Source: Capniomyces stellatus
Lineage: Eukaryota; Kickxellomycota; Harpellomycetes; Harpellales; Legeriomycetaceae
Length of the DNA: 64,000 nt
Assembly: GCA_001661515.1 (NCBI GenBank)
Contig: LUVW01000005.1
Location: 458,263 to 522,262, forward strand
Direction of reading: 5' to 3'
Under the pieces are notes generated by a model, which saw only the letters and a program-made list of their open reading frames with translations, did not search any database and was not told the origin of the DNA. This document shows, one piece after another, positions 1 through 10,660 of this stretch. The position numbers and the translations under genes are program-made. Within the stretch, counting starts at the first letter, position 1, and the number at the start of each line of letters is the position of its first letter.

Positions 1-671
1 GAATTGCAACAGATATAAGACTGTTGGCACATCTCAAGGAGATTGAGGAGCCATTTGAGAAGGATCAGATTGGTTCGTCAGCAATGGCATACAAGCGCAA
101 CCCAATGCGATCAGAAAGAGTATGCTCGCTGTCAAGACACTTGATGGTTTTGATTGGAGACGTTTTGCAGACAGCATCTGTTCAGTGGCTTGAACGCACA
201 CTTGACGACTCTGCCAACCGCAGAATCTCAATTCCTGAAGCGTTTTTGACAACAGACATTGTTCTTTCAACGCTCCAAAACATCTTCAAGGGACTGGTTG
301 TTTACCCAAAGGTGATTTCACGAAGAATCGACCAGGAGCTGCCATTCATGGCTACTGAAAACATCATCATGGCTATGGTTTCCAAGGGTGCCAGTCGACA
401 GGATTGCCACGAGGAAATCAGAGTTCTCTCCCACCAAGCTGCCAAAGTTGTAAAGGAGGAAGGAAAAGAAAACGACTTGCTGGACAGAATCCGCAAAACT
501 CCTTACTTTGATCCTATTATTGCTGATCTCCCTAAGCTCCTGGACTACTCTACATTCATTGGTCGCGCGCCTCAACAAGTTGAGTCCTTTATCAAGAACC
601 ACGTCAACAAGGCTCTTGAACCATACGCTGAGATTTTGAAGGAAAAGAAGGACTCTGAAGTCAACGTTTAA
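1..671 (+). CDS. ADE13: Adenylosuccinate lyase, C-terminal part (5' end outside window)
   Basis: This enzyme cleaves SAICAR and adenylosuccinate, releasing fumarate, in purine synthesis. The frame is open from base 3 (Ile-Ala-Thr-Asp-Ile-Arg-Leu-Leu), so the gene enters from the left edge and no start is visible. About 222 residues remain, a little under half of the usual 470-490. The fumarate-lyase signature [11 protein letters not shown] lies near the beginning and carries the flexible-loop serine pair. The all-alpha C-terminal domain follows, through [14 protein letters not shown] and ending in a lysine-rich tail. The stop TAA is at 669-671. No intron is seen in this part. It converges on the minus-strand gene that ends at 1136. 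The family call is secure; only the missing 5' part is unknown. Confidence 0.96.
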   Translation, partial: IATDIRLLAHLKEIEEPFEKDQIGSSAMAYKRNPMRSERVCSLSRHLMVLIGDVLQTASVQWLERTLDDSANRRISIPEAFLTTDIVLSTLQNIFKGLVVYPKVISRRIDQELPFMATENIIMAMVSKGASRQDCHEEIRVLSHQAAKVVKEEGKENDLLDRIRKTPYFDPIIADLPKLLDYSTFIGRAPQQVESFIKNHVNKALEPYAEILKEKKDSEVNV

Positions 672-1135
672 AAAGGGAAAACATTCAAAGTAAAACAAAG
701 GAGAGGTCAAGAAAAAGCAAAAACACAAACATCTCGATAATATATCACTTTCCTCATCCACTTTCTATATCAATTCGGCCCATTCAAGCCACCAAGAAGT
801 GACGCTATGCCTTTTATATTTGATATATTCGAATAAACAGCACGTCTGATCAAAAATAAAGCATACCAAAGCCAGCACAAAAGTAGGGTCATTAGCACCA
901 GTGTTTAGACTAAATGATTTATTAAAGTAAATTAAAATTAAAGCTGAATTGTAAAGTCGAGTAGTAGGATATAAAGTAAAAAAAAAGAAAGTGTAATAGT
1001 AGTTGGAAAGTAACAAAAGTAGTAATGATAATTAATTATAGTGAAGGAAGCCTCAAATGAACAAGAAAAAAGATCGAGTTTTGATTTTAGAAACTTAAGA
1101 ATAACCAGAGTATATAGTAACTAGATTTAGCTGAA
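672..1135. other. Intergenic, between two convergent 3' ends
   Basis: AT-rich sequence separating the adenylosuccinate lyase stop from the stop of the minus-strand Pro/Glu-repeat gene. The short ORFs here have no recognisable similarity and I treat them as chance. No RNA gene or hairpin was recognised. Confidence 0.6.
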
Positions 1136-4100
1136 TTATTGATTTAGTACAACCTGCTTTTTCTTTCGCTTAATAACTTTGAATTTTGGAGTAGGCTTAT
1201 TAGGGCTCTTTGGAGTGGGCTTAATAGGCTCTTCAATAGGTTCAGACTCGACATCTTGTTTGGCATCATCACCAGACTTTGGTTCTTGCTCTGGCTCTTG
1301 CACTGGCTCTTGCTCTGGTTCTTGGACTGGTTCTTGGACCGATTCTTGTGCTGGTTCTTTAACTGGCTCTTGCACTGATTCTTGTGCTGGTTCTTTAACT
1401 GGCTCTTGAACTGGTTCTTGTGCTGGCTCTTGGACTGGTTCTTGTGCTGGCTCTTGGACTGGTTCTTGTGCTGGCTCTTGTGCTAGTTCTTGTGCTGGTT
1501 CTTTAACTTCAGACTTGGCATCAGCACTAGCAACATTTTCAGAGCTTGGTTCAATGGTCTGTTCAGGGACTGGAACTTGCCCAGCATCATCAGTATTACC
1601 TTGTTTCGCCGATTCGCTACCACTATCGCCGTCAGAGTCTTTGCTTCTGCGGCCCTCAGCGATTTCGCGGGAAATTGACTCGCGTGCGCCTTTAACCCAA
1701 TCAGAAGCGGCTTTTTTGGCATCATCAGCAGCTTCAAAAGAGCCCTCGGACTCTTTGGAAAGAATTTCGTTGAGTTTGGTTTGCAGCAAAAGTTGAGAAT
1801 CTTCATTTCCACCATCAACAGCAGGATTTTCAGTGTGTGCGGCTGAGTCTTGGGTAATTGAGCCTGAGTCTGAAACTGAAGCCGACTCTGGTGCGGATTT
1901 CTGTTCAGCTTCGTTTTGGGCAGCTTCTTTTGTTGCGTGGACTGGTCCTGGCTGGAGTTGAAGTTTTTGCTCGGGGGTCAGTTCGATCTGGTAGGTCACG
2001 CTCTGTGCCTCTGCTTCTGAAGATGGGGACTTTTCTGGCGCTCTGATCATGGACTGCGCATCACATTTTTCAGACTCTGGCGAAACCAATACAAAGTCAT
2101 CAGCCAAGTTTATTTCCCCAACCCTTTCTTCTGGGGCTTCCGAAACCTCTGAAGCCTCTGGTTCTTCTTGCCCAGCTTCAGCTTCAGCTGCAGTCTCTAC
2201 TTTAGCTTCGGTTTCAGCTTTTGGTTCGACCTTTGGTTCAGCTATTGGCTCGGCTATTGGTTCAGCTATTGGTTCGACTTTTGGTTCAGCTATTGGCTCA
2301 ACTTTTGGCTCAGCTATTGGTTCGACTTTTGGTTCAGCTATTGGCTCGGCTATTGGCTCAACTTTTGGTTCGACTTTTGGTTCGACTTTTGGTTCAACTA
2401 TTGGCTCAACTATTGGCTCAACTATTGGCTCAACTATTGGCTCAACTATTGGCTCAACTTTTGGTTCGACTTTTGGTTCAGCTATTGGCTCGGCTATTGG
2501 CTCAACTTTTGGTTCGACTTTTGGTTCGACTTTTGGTTCAACTATTGGCTCAACTATTGGCTCAACTATTGGCTCAACTATTGGCTCAACTATTGGCTCA
2601 ACTTTTGGTTCGACTTTTGGTTCAGCTATTGGCTCGGCTATTGGCTCAACTTTTGGTTCGACTATTGGCTCAACTTTTGGTTCAACTTTTGGCTCAACTA
2701 TTGGCTCAGATTTAGCCTCTGGTTCGGGTATAGTTTCTGGTTCAGCCTGTGGTTCTTGTGAAGTAACATCTGCAACAGGAGGGGTTTCGGTTGATAACTC
2801 TTCAACCACAGGATCATGTGTTTGGATGGAAAATATTTGCTCCTCTTGTTTCTGTTCTTGTTGTACTGCTATTGGTGTTTCTTCGAGTTCTTCAAGTTCA
2901 GGATTTGCAGTTTCAGGTATTTCCAAGTCTTCTGGTGATACGACTTTGGGCTGATTCCAAATCTTCATGTACCTGTTAGCTGTGTTCATGATCCACCCTT
3001 TTACTTCCCAGGCCTGTTTAGCCACCAAATCCCCATTTTCTGAAATTCCTCTTTTCAAGTTGACCAAATGAACTCGATAGTCAAACTTTTCTGTGATTTT
3101 CTCATTGTCCTGGATATTATAGTGTCTGTTCAGTGCCTTTTCCTGGGCCCTCAAGTCTCTTCGCTTCGCCAATACCTTATGCTCAGACCCTGACAACGCT
3201 TCGTACACTACATAGTATACCTCTTTGCCCAAGCTCCACGATGCTTGGCAGTATCTCCCAAACAACCTCCCAACTCCCGAAACTGATCCCCCAACTCTGC
3301 CCAAGTACGGCCGGTCTGATACAAACTCTCCCAAGTAAGTGTTGTATGTCCGCAATGCCACTGGGTACACCTGTTTGTTAAACCACTCTTTTGTCGCCCC
3401 CATTGCTCTTTCTGCTCCTGGCACTATATATTCTCCGTTTATTTCCTCCATTTTGTCCAATCCAATTCCAATATACCTCCTAGTTGATGGGATCAGCTTT
3501 TCCTTAACGAACTTTACCAGTTTTGAAGTGGCCTGCTTGATGACTGGCTTCATTCGTGTATTCCAGAACGGAACCAGTTTGTCGTTATAAAATGGCTTAG
3601 CGTGGCCCTCCCATCCTCTCTCAAATGCTGGTAATACCGACTCATTCACTGCTTTCACTACATACACGTCCGCTTTGCTTATCAGCGGCTTGACATATAC
3701 GTTATTGAGCTTCAGCACCGGCTTTATATAATTATCGGCGTGCGGCTTGATGTAAACAACGTACTCTTTGTGTGCCAACATGCTAAACTGGCGCACTTTT
3801 GCACTGACTATCCTTTCCACTGGCTTTGCTGTTTTCAGCAGCACTGGATGCACCTTGGTTTGATAAGTATTCACTCCGCTTTTGATTGCTGGCCGCACGT
3901 ACTTATTAACCACTGGCTCCCCATACTCGGCATAAATGTTATCCACCTCCCTGCCAAACTCTGAGTTTCTAAAATATTCATAGGTTGGTCTCACTGCCAA
4001 GTCGTTTATTTTATTCCCAATCGAACATACAGGATCAGGAATACCCCTTGAGCATTTAAAAACCATCGCATACAAAACATACACAAACAGCAACCTCTTG

Positions 4101-4498
4101 AAGGCCGTTTTCAGAAAGCTACCGCGTCTTTCTTCAACCTTCAGTCTCCTATTCCCCGTGTCTAATATTAACGCGTCATGCGATGTTGTCTATTTATTCC
4201 AGTTTGCAAACAAATGTTTCAGTCACACCTAAACGGCAAACTCGTTCTCTTCCTCCACAAATAGTGTGATGTTTCCCTTTTTTTTTTTACGAATGCAATC
4301 GAAACTCGACATTCTTTAAGGAGTATATTCATCACATTGCTTTATAGCTTCAATATACATTTCTAGCTTCTAAAGATTAACTTTGTCCAGCAAAAGTGCC
4401 AGCCCGTTGTGTTCTACTTTAAAAAAAATTGAAGTATTTACCTCTAGATCTTTTAAAGTGTTCTGGTTATAGGCCCGTTGTGCCTTTTTCTTTGTCAT
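1136..4498 (-). CDS. Membrane-anchored/ER-entering protein with Pro-Glu tetrapeptide repeats (She10-like architecture, tentative)
   Basis: The main exon is 1136..4138; a likely first exon is 4442..4498, starting at ATG 4498 (MTKKKAQRAYNQ) and ending at GAG|GTAAAT. The long frame has no ATG upstream of its hydrophobic segment LLFVYVLYAMVF (about residues 35-47), so a 5' exon is needed unless translation starts at ATG 4066, inside that segment. The chosen acceptor (AAG at 4139) closes the phase but is pyrimidine-poor. After the anchor come about 300 residues of repeated KP/VYP segments (for example VKPLISKADVYV), helical in character. Then a Pro/Glu array of about 40 tetrapeptides (KVEP, IVEP, IAEP; about residues 490-660), an acidic Ser/Glu-rich stretch, a second array (QEPVQEPA type; about 895-970), and a Lys-rich tail. 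The N-terminal part recalls fungal She10-type proteins, but this is a weak family guess. Predicted length is about 1019 residues. Function is unknown. Confidence 0.72.
1270..1510 (-). repeat. Second coding array, Gln/Lys-Glu-Pro repeats
   Basis: A degenerate 12-bp repeat on the minus strand encodes QEPAQEPVQEP-type units near the C terminus of the same protein. It is less regular than the upstream array, with KEP and EQEP variants and a QESVQ interruption. Confidence 0.85.
2221..2715 (-). repeat. 12-bp tandem repeat (coding), with 144-bp higher-order period
   Basis: About 40 copies of a 12-bp unit encode Lys/Ile-Val/Ala-Glu-Pro. Superimposed on this is a 144-bp (12-unit, 48-residue) repeat. 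The landmark CTCGG recurs at 2345, 2489 and 2633, exactly 144 bases apart, with the same order of variant units between. The unit keeps several frames open on the other strand, which produces long but meaningless antisense ORFs. Confidence 0.93.
4171..4176. promoter_or_regulatory. ACGCGT (MCB-like) hexamer
   Basis: A palindromic ACGCGT sits just 5' of the long exon of the Pro/Glu-repeat gene. In ascomycete yeasts this is the core of the MBF (G1/S) site. If the proposed first exon at 4442-4498 is right, the hexamer lies inside intron 1 rather than in the promoter. A single site is weak evidence. Confidence 0.25.
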
Positions 4499-6160
4499 CT
4501 TGATTCCTGTGTTCTATTTTAAATCTCTGCTTTCCTGCTGTTTACACTCCAAAGGTATCAGCAAACTATTCGAATTCAAGTCTTTCACTTTTTAATAATG
4601 AAAGAAAACACTCAGTGCCTTAAATGGATGTTGTTTTTTATCAAAGTTTTGGTAGTTTATTAAAATCTGGATTCTCAATAGCATTAATTGAAGTATGACA
4701 GTTACAATAAATATCAACTTGGATGTTAATGTTTTGGTATCGGTTTCTCGAATTTTGTTGTTGCTTTTTTTTTCAACAATTCTATTGCTTTTGCGCTCGA
4801 GTTTTGCTGTTGGTTTATTGTTGCTACTCAATTTTATTTGGTTCTTATTATAGATTAAATAGGATCAACCTGAACTACTCGAATCAGTTGAAAATAGCAA
4901 ATGAAAAAAAAATGAAAAAGAAAAAAAAAGCTACTATGCTGGAGTCAATTCTCGAGTTCACATACATTTTAAATTCCTAGAGTAAATCCACCATACAATT
5001 CACATTTCGCCAATAAAACTCTGGAACTCTTTGGCGTTATTATCTTTGCCCTTACAATTGGCAAGAAGCTTTCAACTTGGACACCAAAACAATAAGAATC
5101 CCTTTTTTTTACAATTCCTCTTACAACTTTTCTATAGTTTTTTTTTCTCTCCATTCTAGCTTCTTTTTTTTACTTGCATTCTTACTGGTCTTAAGTATGC
5201 TTGCCATTTCATTTGTTTTTTTTATTGAACTTTACATGTGTTTACCTTTTTTGTTTTTGTTTTTTTTACTTTTTATTGCTATTAAAATTAGAAAAGTATT
5301 ATTATGTTTTAGTATTTTTAACAAGTTAAATCTAGTAGATGCCGTTACCAATAAAAAATGACAAAGTCATCTATTACCTGCATAAATATCCAACTAAAAT
5401 AAACAAATAAATAAAAGCAATTATGCTGTATTTCAATTTTAAATAGCCAATGTAAAGTCCCTACGCAACTTTCTATCCTCATTTTTTTTTCTTTTGCACT
5501 TCAGTGTGGCTAAAAAGCCAGCAATCGAATGTACATTTCATGGTTATCTCGACTTTTTTATTGGCCTGTTTAATACACTTGAATAAAATTCTCATATTTT
5601 TTTATTTTTTTTATCTACTCCATCCAAATTCTCAACTCCATTTTTTATTGCTCTTTCTTTAATTCTTGACTTATTTTTTGCAGTAGAACTATTTTGAACT
5701 ATTACGTCCAACTTTTTTATTTTCCCTTCTACTCTATCGTTTCCGAGTTTGTCCTACTTTTGGTATTTGAGGGGGTACTAAAAGCTTAGAGCTCTAAACC
5801 ACAAACCACAAATCACTCCTCAATCTTGTGACTGTTTTTGAATGAAATGGCTTGAAATGTGCATTCTTCGCCTGTCTGTGATCTAGAGTCTAGCTTGTTG
5901 TTGCCAAAACAGCTTACTCCTACGACTATGTTAAGTGAAATTTCTGGTGTAGTTAAATATCATCAAAAAAGTGACCTGCTGCTGATCCATAGTTTGTGCC
6001 CCAAACATGGACTATCCTTGTATCTGCTTAAACCAACATCAATTTCAACGTCAGTTTCGAACTGAAATACCCTATCACATCCGTGGTTAAAGCACATTCG
6101 GCTAGAAGCTACATGGCCATGGTATATACCGTTATAGTAAAAGCCAATACTGTACTGGGA

Positions 6161-6226
6161 AAATGAAAATGAAAATAAAAACAAAAATGAAAATGAAAAT
6201 AAAAACAAAAATGAAAATGAAAATAA
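6161..6226. repeat. 24-bp A-rich tandem repeat
   Basis: Nearly three copies of a 24-base unit built from AAAATG, AAAATA and AAAACA blocks. It is non-coding. Confidence 0.85.
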
Positions 6227-6337
6227 ATGCAGGCATCATTTATAGATTACCATGCGTAATTATTATTAAAGAATCACGTTAAATACATTGTAAAATAAAA
6301 CTCGATTGGACTGGACACTGGCTTGTGGATCGCAGAA

Positions 6338-6363
6338 ATGATCATGATTTAGTGCATGATCAT
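6338..6363. repeat. Perfect 9-bp inverted repeat with 8-base spacer
   Basis: ATGATCATG and CATGATCAT flank an 8-base loop (6347-6354). It could form a hairpin or bind a dimeric factor. It lies 66 bases left of a consensus CRE-like octamer. Confidence 0.7.
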
Positions 6364-6428
6364 CGGTAATATGACTCTTTCTCTGTGTTTAATTCCAATA
6401 CCCACACCCAAACCAAACACCCTTTTAT

Positions 6429-6436
6429 TGACGTCA
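6429..6436. promoter_or_regulatory. TGACGTCA (CRE/ATF-type) octamer
   Basis: A perfect palindromic CRE core, the known site of bZIP factors of the ATF/CREB class. It is about 1.9 kb from the nearest start codon, so any role is uncertain. Confidence 0.3.
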
Positions 6437-7694
6437 GCTGAGCGACTAGCGATATGACTACAGAAACCCCCATTGCTTAGATTCTGCAGTACCTTCAATC
6501 CACCGATTAGCATGATCCAGTTTCAGTATAGGTTGCGGAAAAGTTCAAAAGAGTAGTCAAAGTCGTAGTTTGGGTACATACACTTTATTGATCAGCCAGC
6601 TATGATACGAATTTAAATCAATGGCGTTGATCGTGTTTACAAAGCACAAAAAAAAAAGCTCGCCTTCCTTCCAAGAAAAAAAAATTATAAAAGAGAACTT
6701 GTCTGTTTAGAGCCTGTTAGTGTGGCGACACTAGCATACAAGCAGAATCAGTTTGTAAGAAATTTATTTATTTGTTTGCAGCCTTAAACTTTCGATTTAT
6801 GGAAAACAAGGCAGAAAATGCAAGATCTTTTGCCCATTTGCGCCACTATAAACAGAAATATTCCAATAAGAGCATTGAATGGAAATTAGTACAAGCTGTT
6901 CATCAATTCTAAGACTGGGGCTAAGGCTCAAGTCCCGCGAATATAGCCATTAAATGGTTATGGTTACGATTGTGGTTGTGTTTTTAAAAGTAAATTCAGA
7001 TCAGTGAAGACAAATCTTGCTGATAATATCATGTTCTTGTAACGATATAAATGTTAGTGCGTGTCGTGTGATATTCTTTTTTTTTTTTTACTACGGTTTC
7101 AAAACTCGATATTATTTAAATTTACTATCAGGCTACATACAGGTTACAAGCAGGTTGACATTAATTACATCTGATACAGCAAGACCTGTATTTTACAGAT
7201 TTACGGAACAATTACATATACTTGTTACATACGTGATATCATAATCGCACCAAGTCTCGCCATTTATCCACCAAGGTAAAATAATTAAAGCTATACTACC
7301 GACATTAAAGTAAGCGCTTTACATACATCTTTACATACATCTTTACACAAAATTTTCAGATGTGGAATAGGTATAGCGATTTTATTTTTACTTGGAATCG
7401 ACCAGCATCTAGATTACATGGTGTTGGTTAAAGATTCTATGGTTCAACCAATCTATGGCCCATTACTTGGTGCTGTAAAGTAGAAATGTAGAAATGTATA
7501 ACCGTGGACATTAGCTGATGTTGCTTGAAATATGACAACAGCTGTCGAAAAATATCACATTACGAGTAGCCAAGTTATAACTTTAACTTGTGAGAGGCGA
7601 ACTCTTTCCTTGTTCTATATAATTAAAGGATGTTCCAAGAGTTTTACTCAAATGTGACCAAATAATCAGACAATCAAAAAAATAGAAAAATAAG

Positions 7695-7780
7695 ATAAAA
7701 TAAAATAAAATAAAATAAAATAAAATAAAAAAAGGAAAAAGGAGAAAGAAAAAAAGGAGAAAGAAAAAAAGGAGAAAGAG
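7695..7780. repeat. (TAAAA)n followed by a 15-bp purine repeat
   Basis: About seven copies of TAAAA (7695-7730) run into two and a half copies of a 15-base GGAGAAAG-plus-A-tract unit (7741-7780). Confidence 0.85.
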
Positions 7781-8368
7781 AAAATCCCAGAGTGCTGTAA
7801 ATAGCATTGGTATCAAGTCCAATATTTAAAGACTTAATTCGGTACCCGGAAAATATGATTGTGATTGTAAAAGTACACCCAGCTTAGTCACCAACACGTT
7901 ACCAAAATTTAGGTGCTATTTATGTAATATAATTAGTCCAGTGGCATTGATGTCGTACTAAAATAACAAAAAATAACTATTAATATCTCTACTGACATGC
8001 TTATTAGGCTAAAGTATAAACCACTGGGTGATCCGACAGAACCAAGCGATTATTTAAAATTTAGAAGAATCTGCCAAAATTAGAACATTTGGCGGTCCGA
8101 TTTGGCAAGCAGAAAAATAATAAATTCAGACAGATATACCCAACATTGAAGCTTGCAAAACACTGCAAAGACAAAATAGCAAAACAATAAGCAACATAAA
8201 TCCACAAGCATTGCAATAATATACCTTTGGACAACTAAACTAAAAAAACTACAGCGCTCAAGCAAAATAAGAAAGTAATATAAACAAAAAAAAACGCTTT
8301 CTGTTGATACTCTAAAAGGAAAACAAGTTTAAGTTACATAAAAAATAAAGTAAGAAAATTGAGCAGAA

Positions 8369-9481
8369 ATGTACAAGCTAACCGTTGTTATCCCACTAGT
8401 TGCATTGCTTCTCCAACAAGCATCTTCAACGCCGTTGAATAGAGGAGTGAATATAGCTGGATTTTTAAATCTACAAGCAGGTATCAATGCGCCACCCACT
8501 ATAAACCAAGCTGTGAGTGACAACATTATACCCAAAACACTAGAGGTTAGTGCAGCAATACTAAAACAATATTCCAGTAGCGGAGCTCCTGCTGGCGCTG
8601 CTAGTTCTACTGGTGCTGGTAGCACGGGTTCAGACGCCGGATCAAAGCCCTTTTGGGGGTTGACATACTCTCCATATAACACTGATGGGACTTGTCCAGA
8701 TGCAAAAAAAGTGGAAAGCGATTTGAAGATAGTTTCAGGCGTGACCACAAGGATTAGGCTATACTCAACTGACTGTGACCAGTTTTTGTCTGTGATGAAA
8801 GCTATTGTTGAAAGTAAAATCAATCTTGAAGTCCATGCTGGAATCTGGATTTCGAATGGTGACGAGAGAATGAACAAGGAAATAAGCGACTTTATAAAAA
8901 TAGTCAAAGAAAAAGACCCATCACTCAAGATAGTTAAGGGTTTGTCGATTGGAAATGAAGAGCTATACAAAAACACAATGAACGAGCAGGCACTGATAGA
9001 AAAGATAAAGGCCGGCAGAGGTAAACTGGCAGCAGCAGGGCTGGGGAGTCTTCCGGTATACACAACCGAGGTCGATGCCAAATTTAGCAAAAAGCTGGCC
9101 GATGCATGTGACGTGGTTCAGATAAATCTGTACAGTATATTTGACACGGTCTACAAAAACATGGGGGATTCAGTAAACTCGGTATTCCAAAGAGTGGCGA
9201 ATGTTAAAAAAGTAGTTGGAGAGGGTAAACCAGTTAGAGTTGGCGAAACCGGGTTTTCAAGCGCAGGAAAAGCTGGAGCTCAGACCGGTAGCATGGAAAA
9301 GGCTATAGAATATGCAAACAAGTTTATCTGCAAAGCCAACAAGGAAAATCTAGAGTATTTCTATTTCGAGGCCAAGGATGCAAAATGGAAAAAGGAGTCG
9401 GTCGAGTTGGAGAAGAATTTCGGCGTGTTCAATGCCGACTATAGCGTTAAACTGCCTATTGATAAAATTAGAAAGTGCTAG
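8369..9481 (+). CDS. Secreted GH17 beta-1,3-glucanase / glucanosyltransferase-like
   Basis: Predicted cell-wall enzyme of glycoside hydrolase family 17 (the Bgl2/Scw type), acting on beta-1,3-glucan. The 370 residues start with a clear signal peptide (hydrophobic core VVIPLVALLL, probable cleavage after about residue 20). A roughly 70-residue N-terminal segment and a Ser/Ala/Gly linker (about 70-92) precede the (beta/alpha)8 domain, which opens with FWGLTYSPYNTDGTC (about 95-109). The expected acid/base is Glu197 in SIGNEEL and the expected nucleophile is Glu293 in VGETGF. The usual tryptophan after ETG is a phenylalanine here. No GPI signal is evident: the end is hydrophilic (IDKIRKC). Single exon; ATG 8369 is the first in frame. 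The family call is firm; hydrolase versus transglycosylase activity cannot be decided. Confidence 0.93.
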   Translation: MYKLTVVIPLVALLLQQASSTPLNRGVNIAGFLNLQAGINAPPTINQAVSDNIIPKTLEVSAAILKQYSSSGAPAGAASSTGAGSTGSDAGSKPFWGLTYSPYNTDGTCPDAKKVESDLKIVSGVTTRIRLYSTDCDQFLSVMKAIVESKINLEVHAGIWISNGDERMNKEISDFIKIVKEKDPSLKIVKGLSIGNEELYKNTMNEQALIEKIKAGRGKLAAAGLGSLPVYTTEVDAKFSKKLADACDVVQINLYSIFDTVYKNMGDSVNSVFQRVANVKKVVGEGKPVRVGETGFSSAGKAGAQTGSMEKAIEYANKFICKANKENLEYFYFEAKDAKWKKESVELEKNFGVFNADYSVKLPIDKIRKC

Positions 9482-10660
9482 AGTGTGGGGTTTGACTGGT
9501 TCAGCCCAAACTTGCAAGCGGCAAGTGTCATTCGAATGCTAACTTGCCCTTACTTTATTACAACCATTGCCGTGCAACATTGATGAGGTTAAGGAGGATG
9601 CAGAAGTTGTAGCTAATATAGACGCTGTTGATCATTATTGTCAATATTAACATCAGTATCAGTATCAGTATCAGTATCAGTATCAGTATCAGTATCAGTA
9701 TCAGTATCAGTATCAGTATCAGTATCAGTATCAGTATCAGTATCAGCATTAACATTAGCATTAACATTAGTATCGATACCAATACCATTACTTTTTTAAT
9801 TGAAAACCGAATAACAATATCAAAAAAAAACTATGCTGTAGAGATGATCTTTTAGTGCATTGCGATGTTATTAATACACTTTAGTATACTTGTCTATGGG
9901 GCTAGGTTATTATAAAAGTTAATCAGACTGGTGTTAAATTACAACGGCGGTACCATTTGTTCTCGATTTTATTTTGTTAAATGACAACTGGGATAACGTT
10001 TAGCCAGTTACATAGAAAGTAGATAGGTAGAGTGAAAATGCTCAACGTTTTTTGTAAATTGATAAATATTGCGGATTATTTTGAGATTTTTGGTTATTCG
10101 TAAATGACCTTTGATATCACCTTAAATTCTACAAAATCTCATTTGGTAAAATTTAAAAGCCATTTCATTGCATTTTGTTGCTTTTTTTTTTTTTTATCTC
10201 TGAGATGATTAAAAACAGCGAATAGGGGGGAATAAGAAGGTTGCTAAAGACAAACTTGATGGCGTTTAGAAAATTTTTTTTTTACCTTCGATTGACCAAA
10301 TAACGTTTCTGTTTTAGGCCAATTTACAAAAAAATAAAGCGTTGTAAAAAAAAAAATTAATTCACAAAAATTGAGGTAAATAAAAGTAATCTTAGCAGAA
10401 CCAAACTTCTTCAATATCGTAAAAGTTAGAAGATAGAGGAGAATTAAAAAAAAAAGCTAAATCATCTGATAACCAGCGTTGAAATAGCTTAATTTGACTA
10501 TACCGTTGTAAACATAAATAGTCAAGGAAACGACAATAAGGATCTGGAGAAACCGGTATAACTCTAAACAAACAAACAAGAAAGAAAGAGAAAAGGTGTA
10601 TATATAAATATACTCGGGAGCTAAATAAAGAGAAACTGAAATAAATTTGAAACGAAAAAA
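9482..10660. other. Intergenic, with hexanucleotide microsatellite
   Basis: This stretch contains the 3' flank of the GH17 gene, a CAGTAT microsatellite, and the presumed promoter of the eIF5B gene with A/T tracts. No gene was recognised. Confidence 0.6.
9654..9743. repeat. (CAGTAT)15 microsatellite
   Basis: Fifteen uninterrupted copies of CAGTAT are followed by imperfect CATTAA-type copies to about 9780. It lies 170 bases after the GH17 stop. Both strands stay open through it, so flanking ORFs are artefacts. Confidence 0.96.

Larger units (their letters stand above)
4499..8368. other. 3.9-kb gene-poor region
   Basis: No gene can be supported. The stretch holds A/T homopolymers, simple repeats at 6161-6226 and 7695-7780, an inverted repeat at 6338-6363 and a perfect TGACGTCA at 6429-6436. 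A more complex, less AT-rich patch spans about 5800-6560. It contains a 60-81 codon open stretch on the minus strand (5963-6208) that I could not link to a family. Confidence 0.55.

Noticed and set aside
2049..2954. Long plus-strand ORF (301 codons) opposite the Pro/Glu gene, with two further overlapping plus-strand frames of 164-197 codons
   Set aside because: Produced by the 12-bp repeat, which has no stop in several frames; the translations are Gly-Ser, Phe-Trp or Leu-Val monotony, while the minus frame continues into normal protein sequence on both sides.
6880..6950. B-box-like GGCTCAAGTCCCGC suggesting a tRNA
   Set aside because: Flanking bases cannot form a 5-bp T stem or a 7-bp acceptor stem, and no A box lies at the right distance.
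9558..9855. Ile-Leu and Ile-Ser repeat ORFs on both strands
   Set aside because: Direct readings of the CAGTAT microsatellite.
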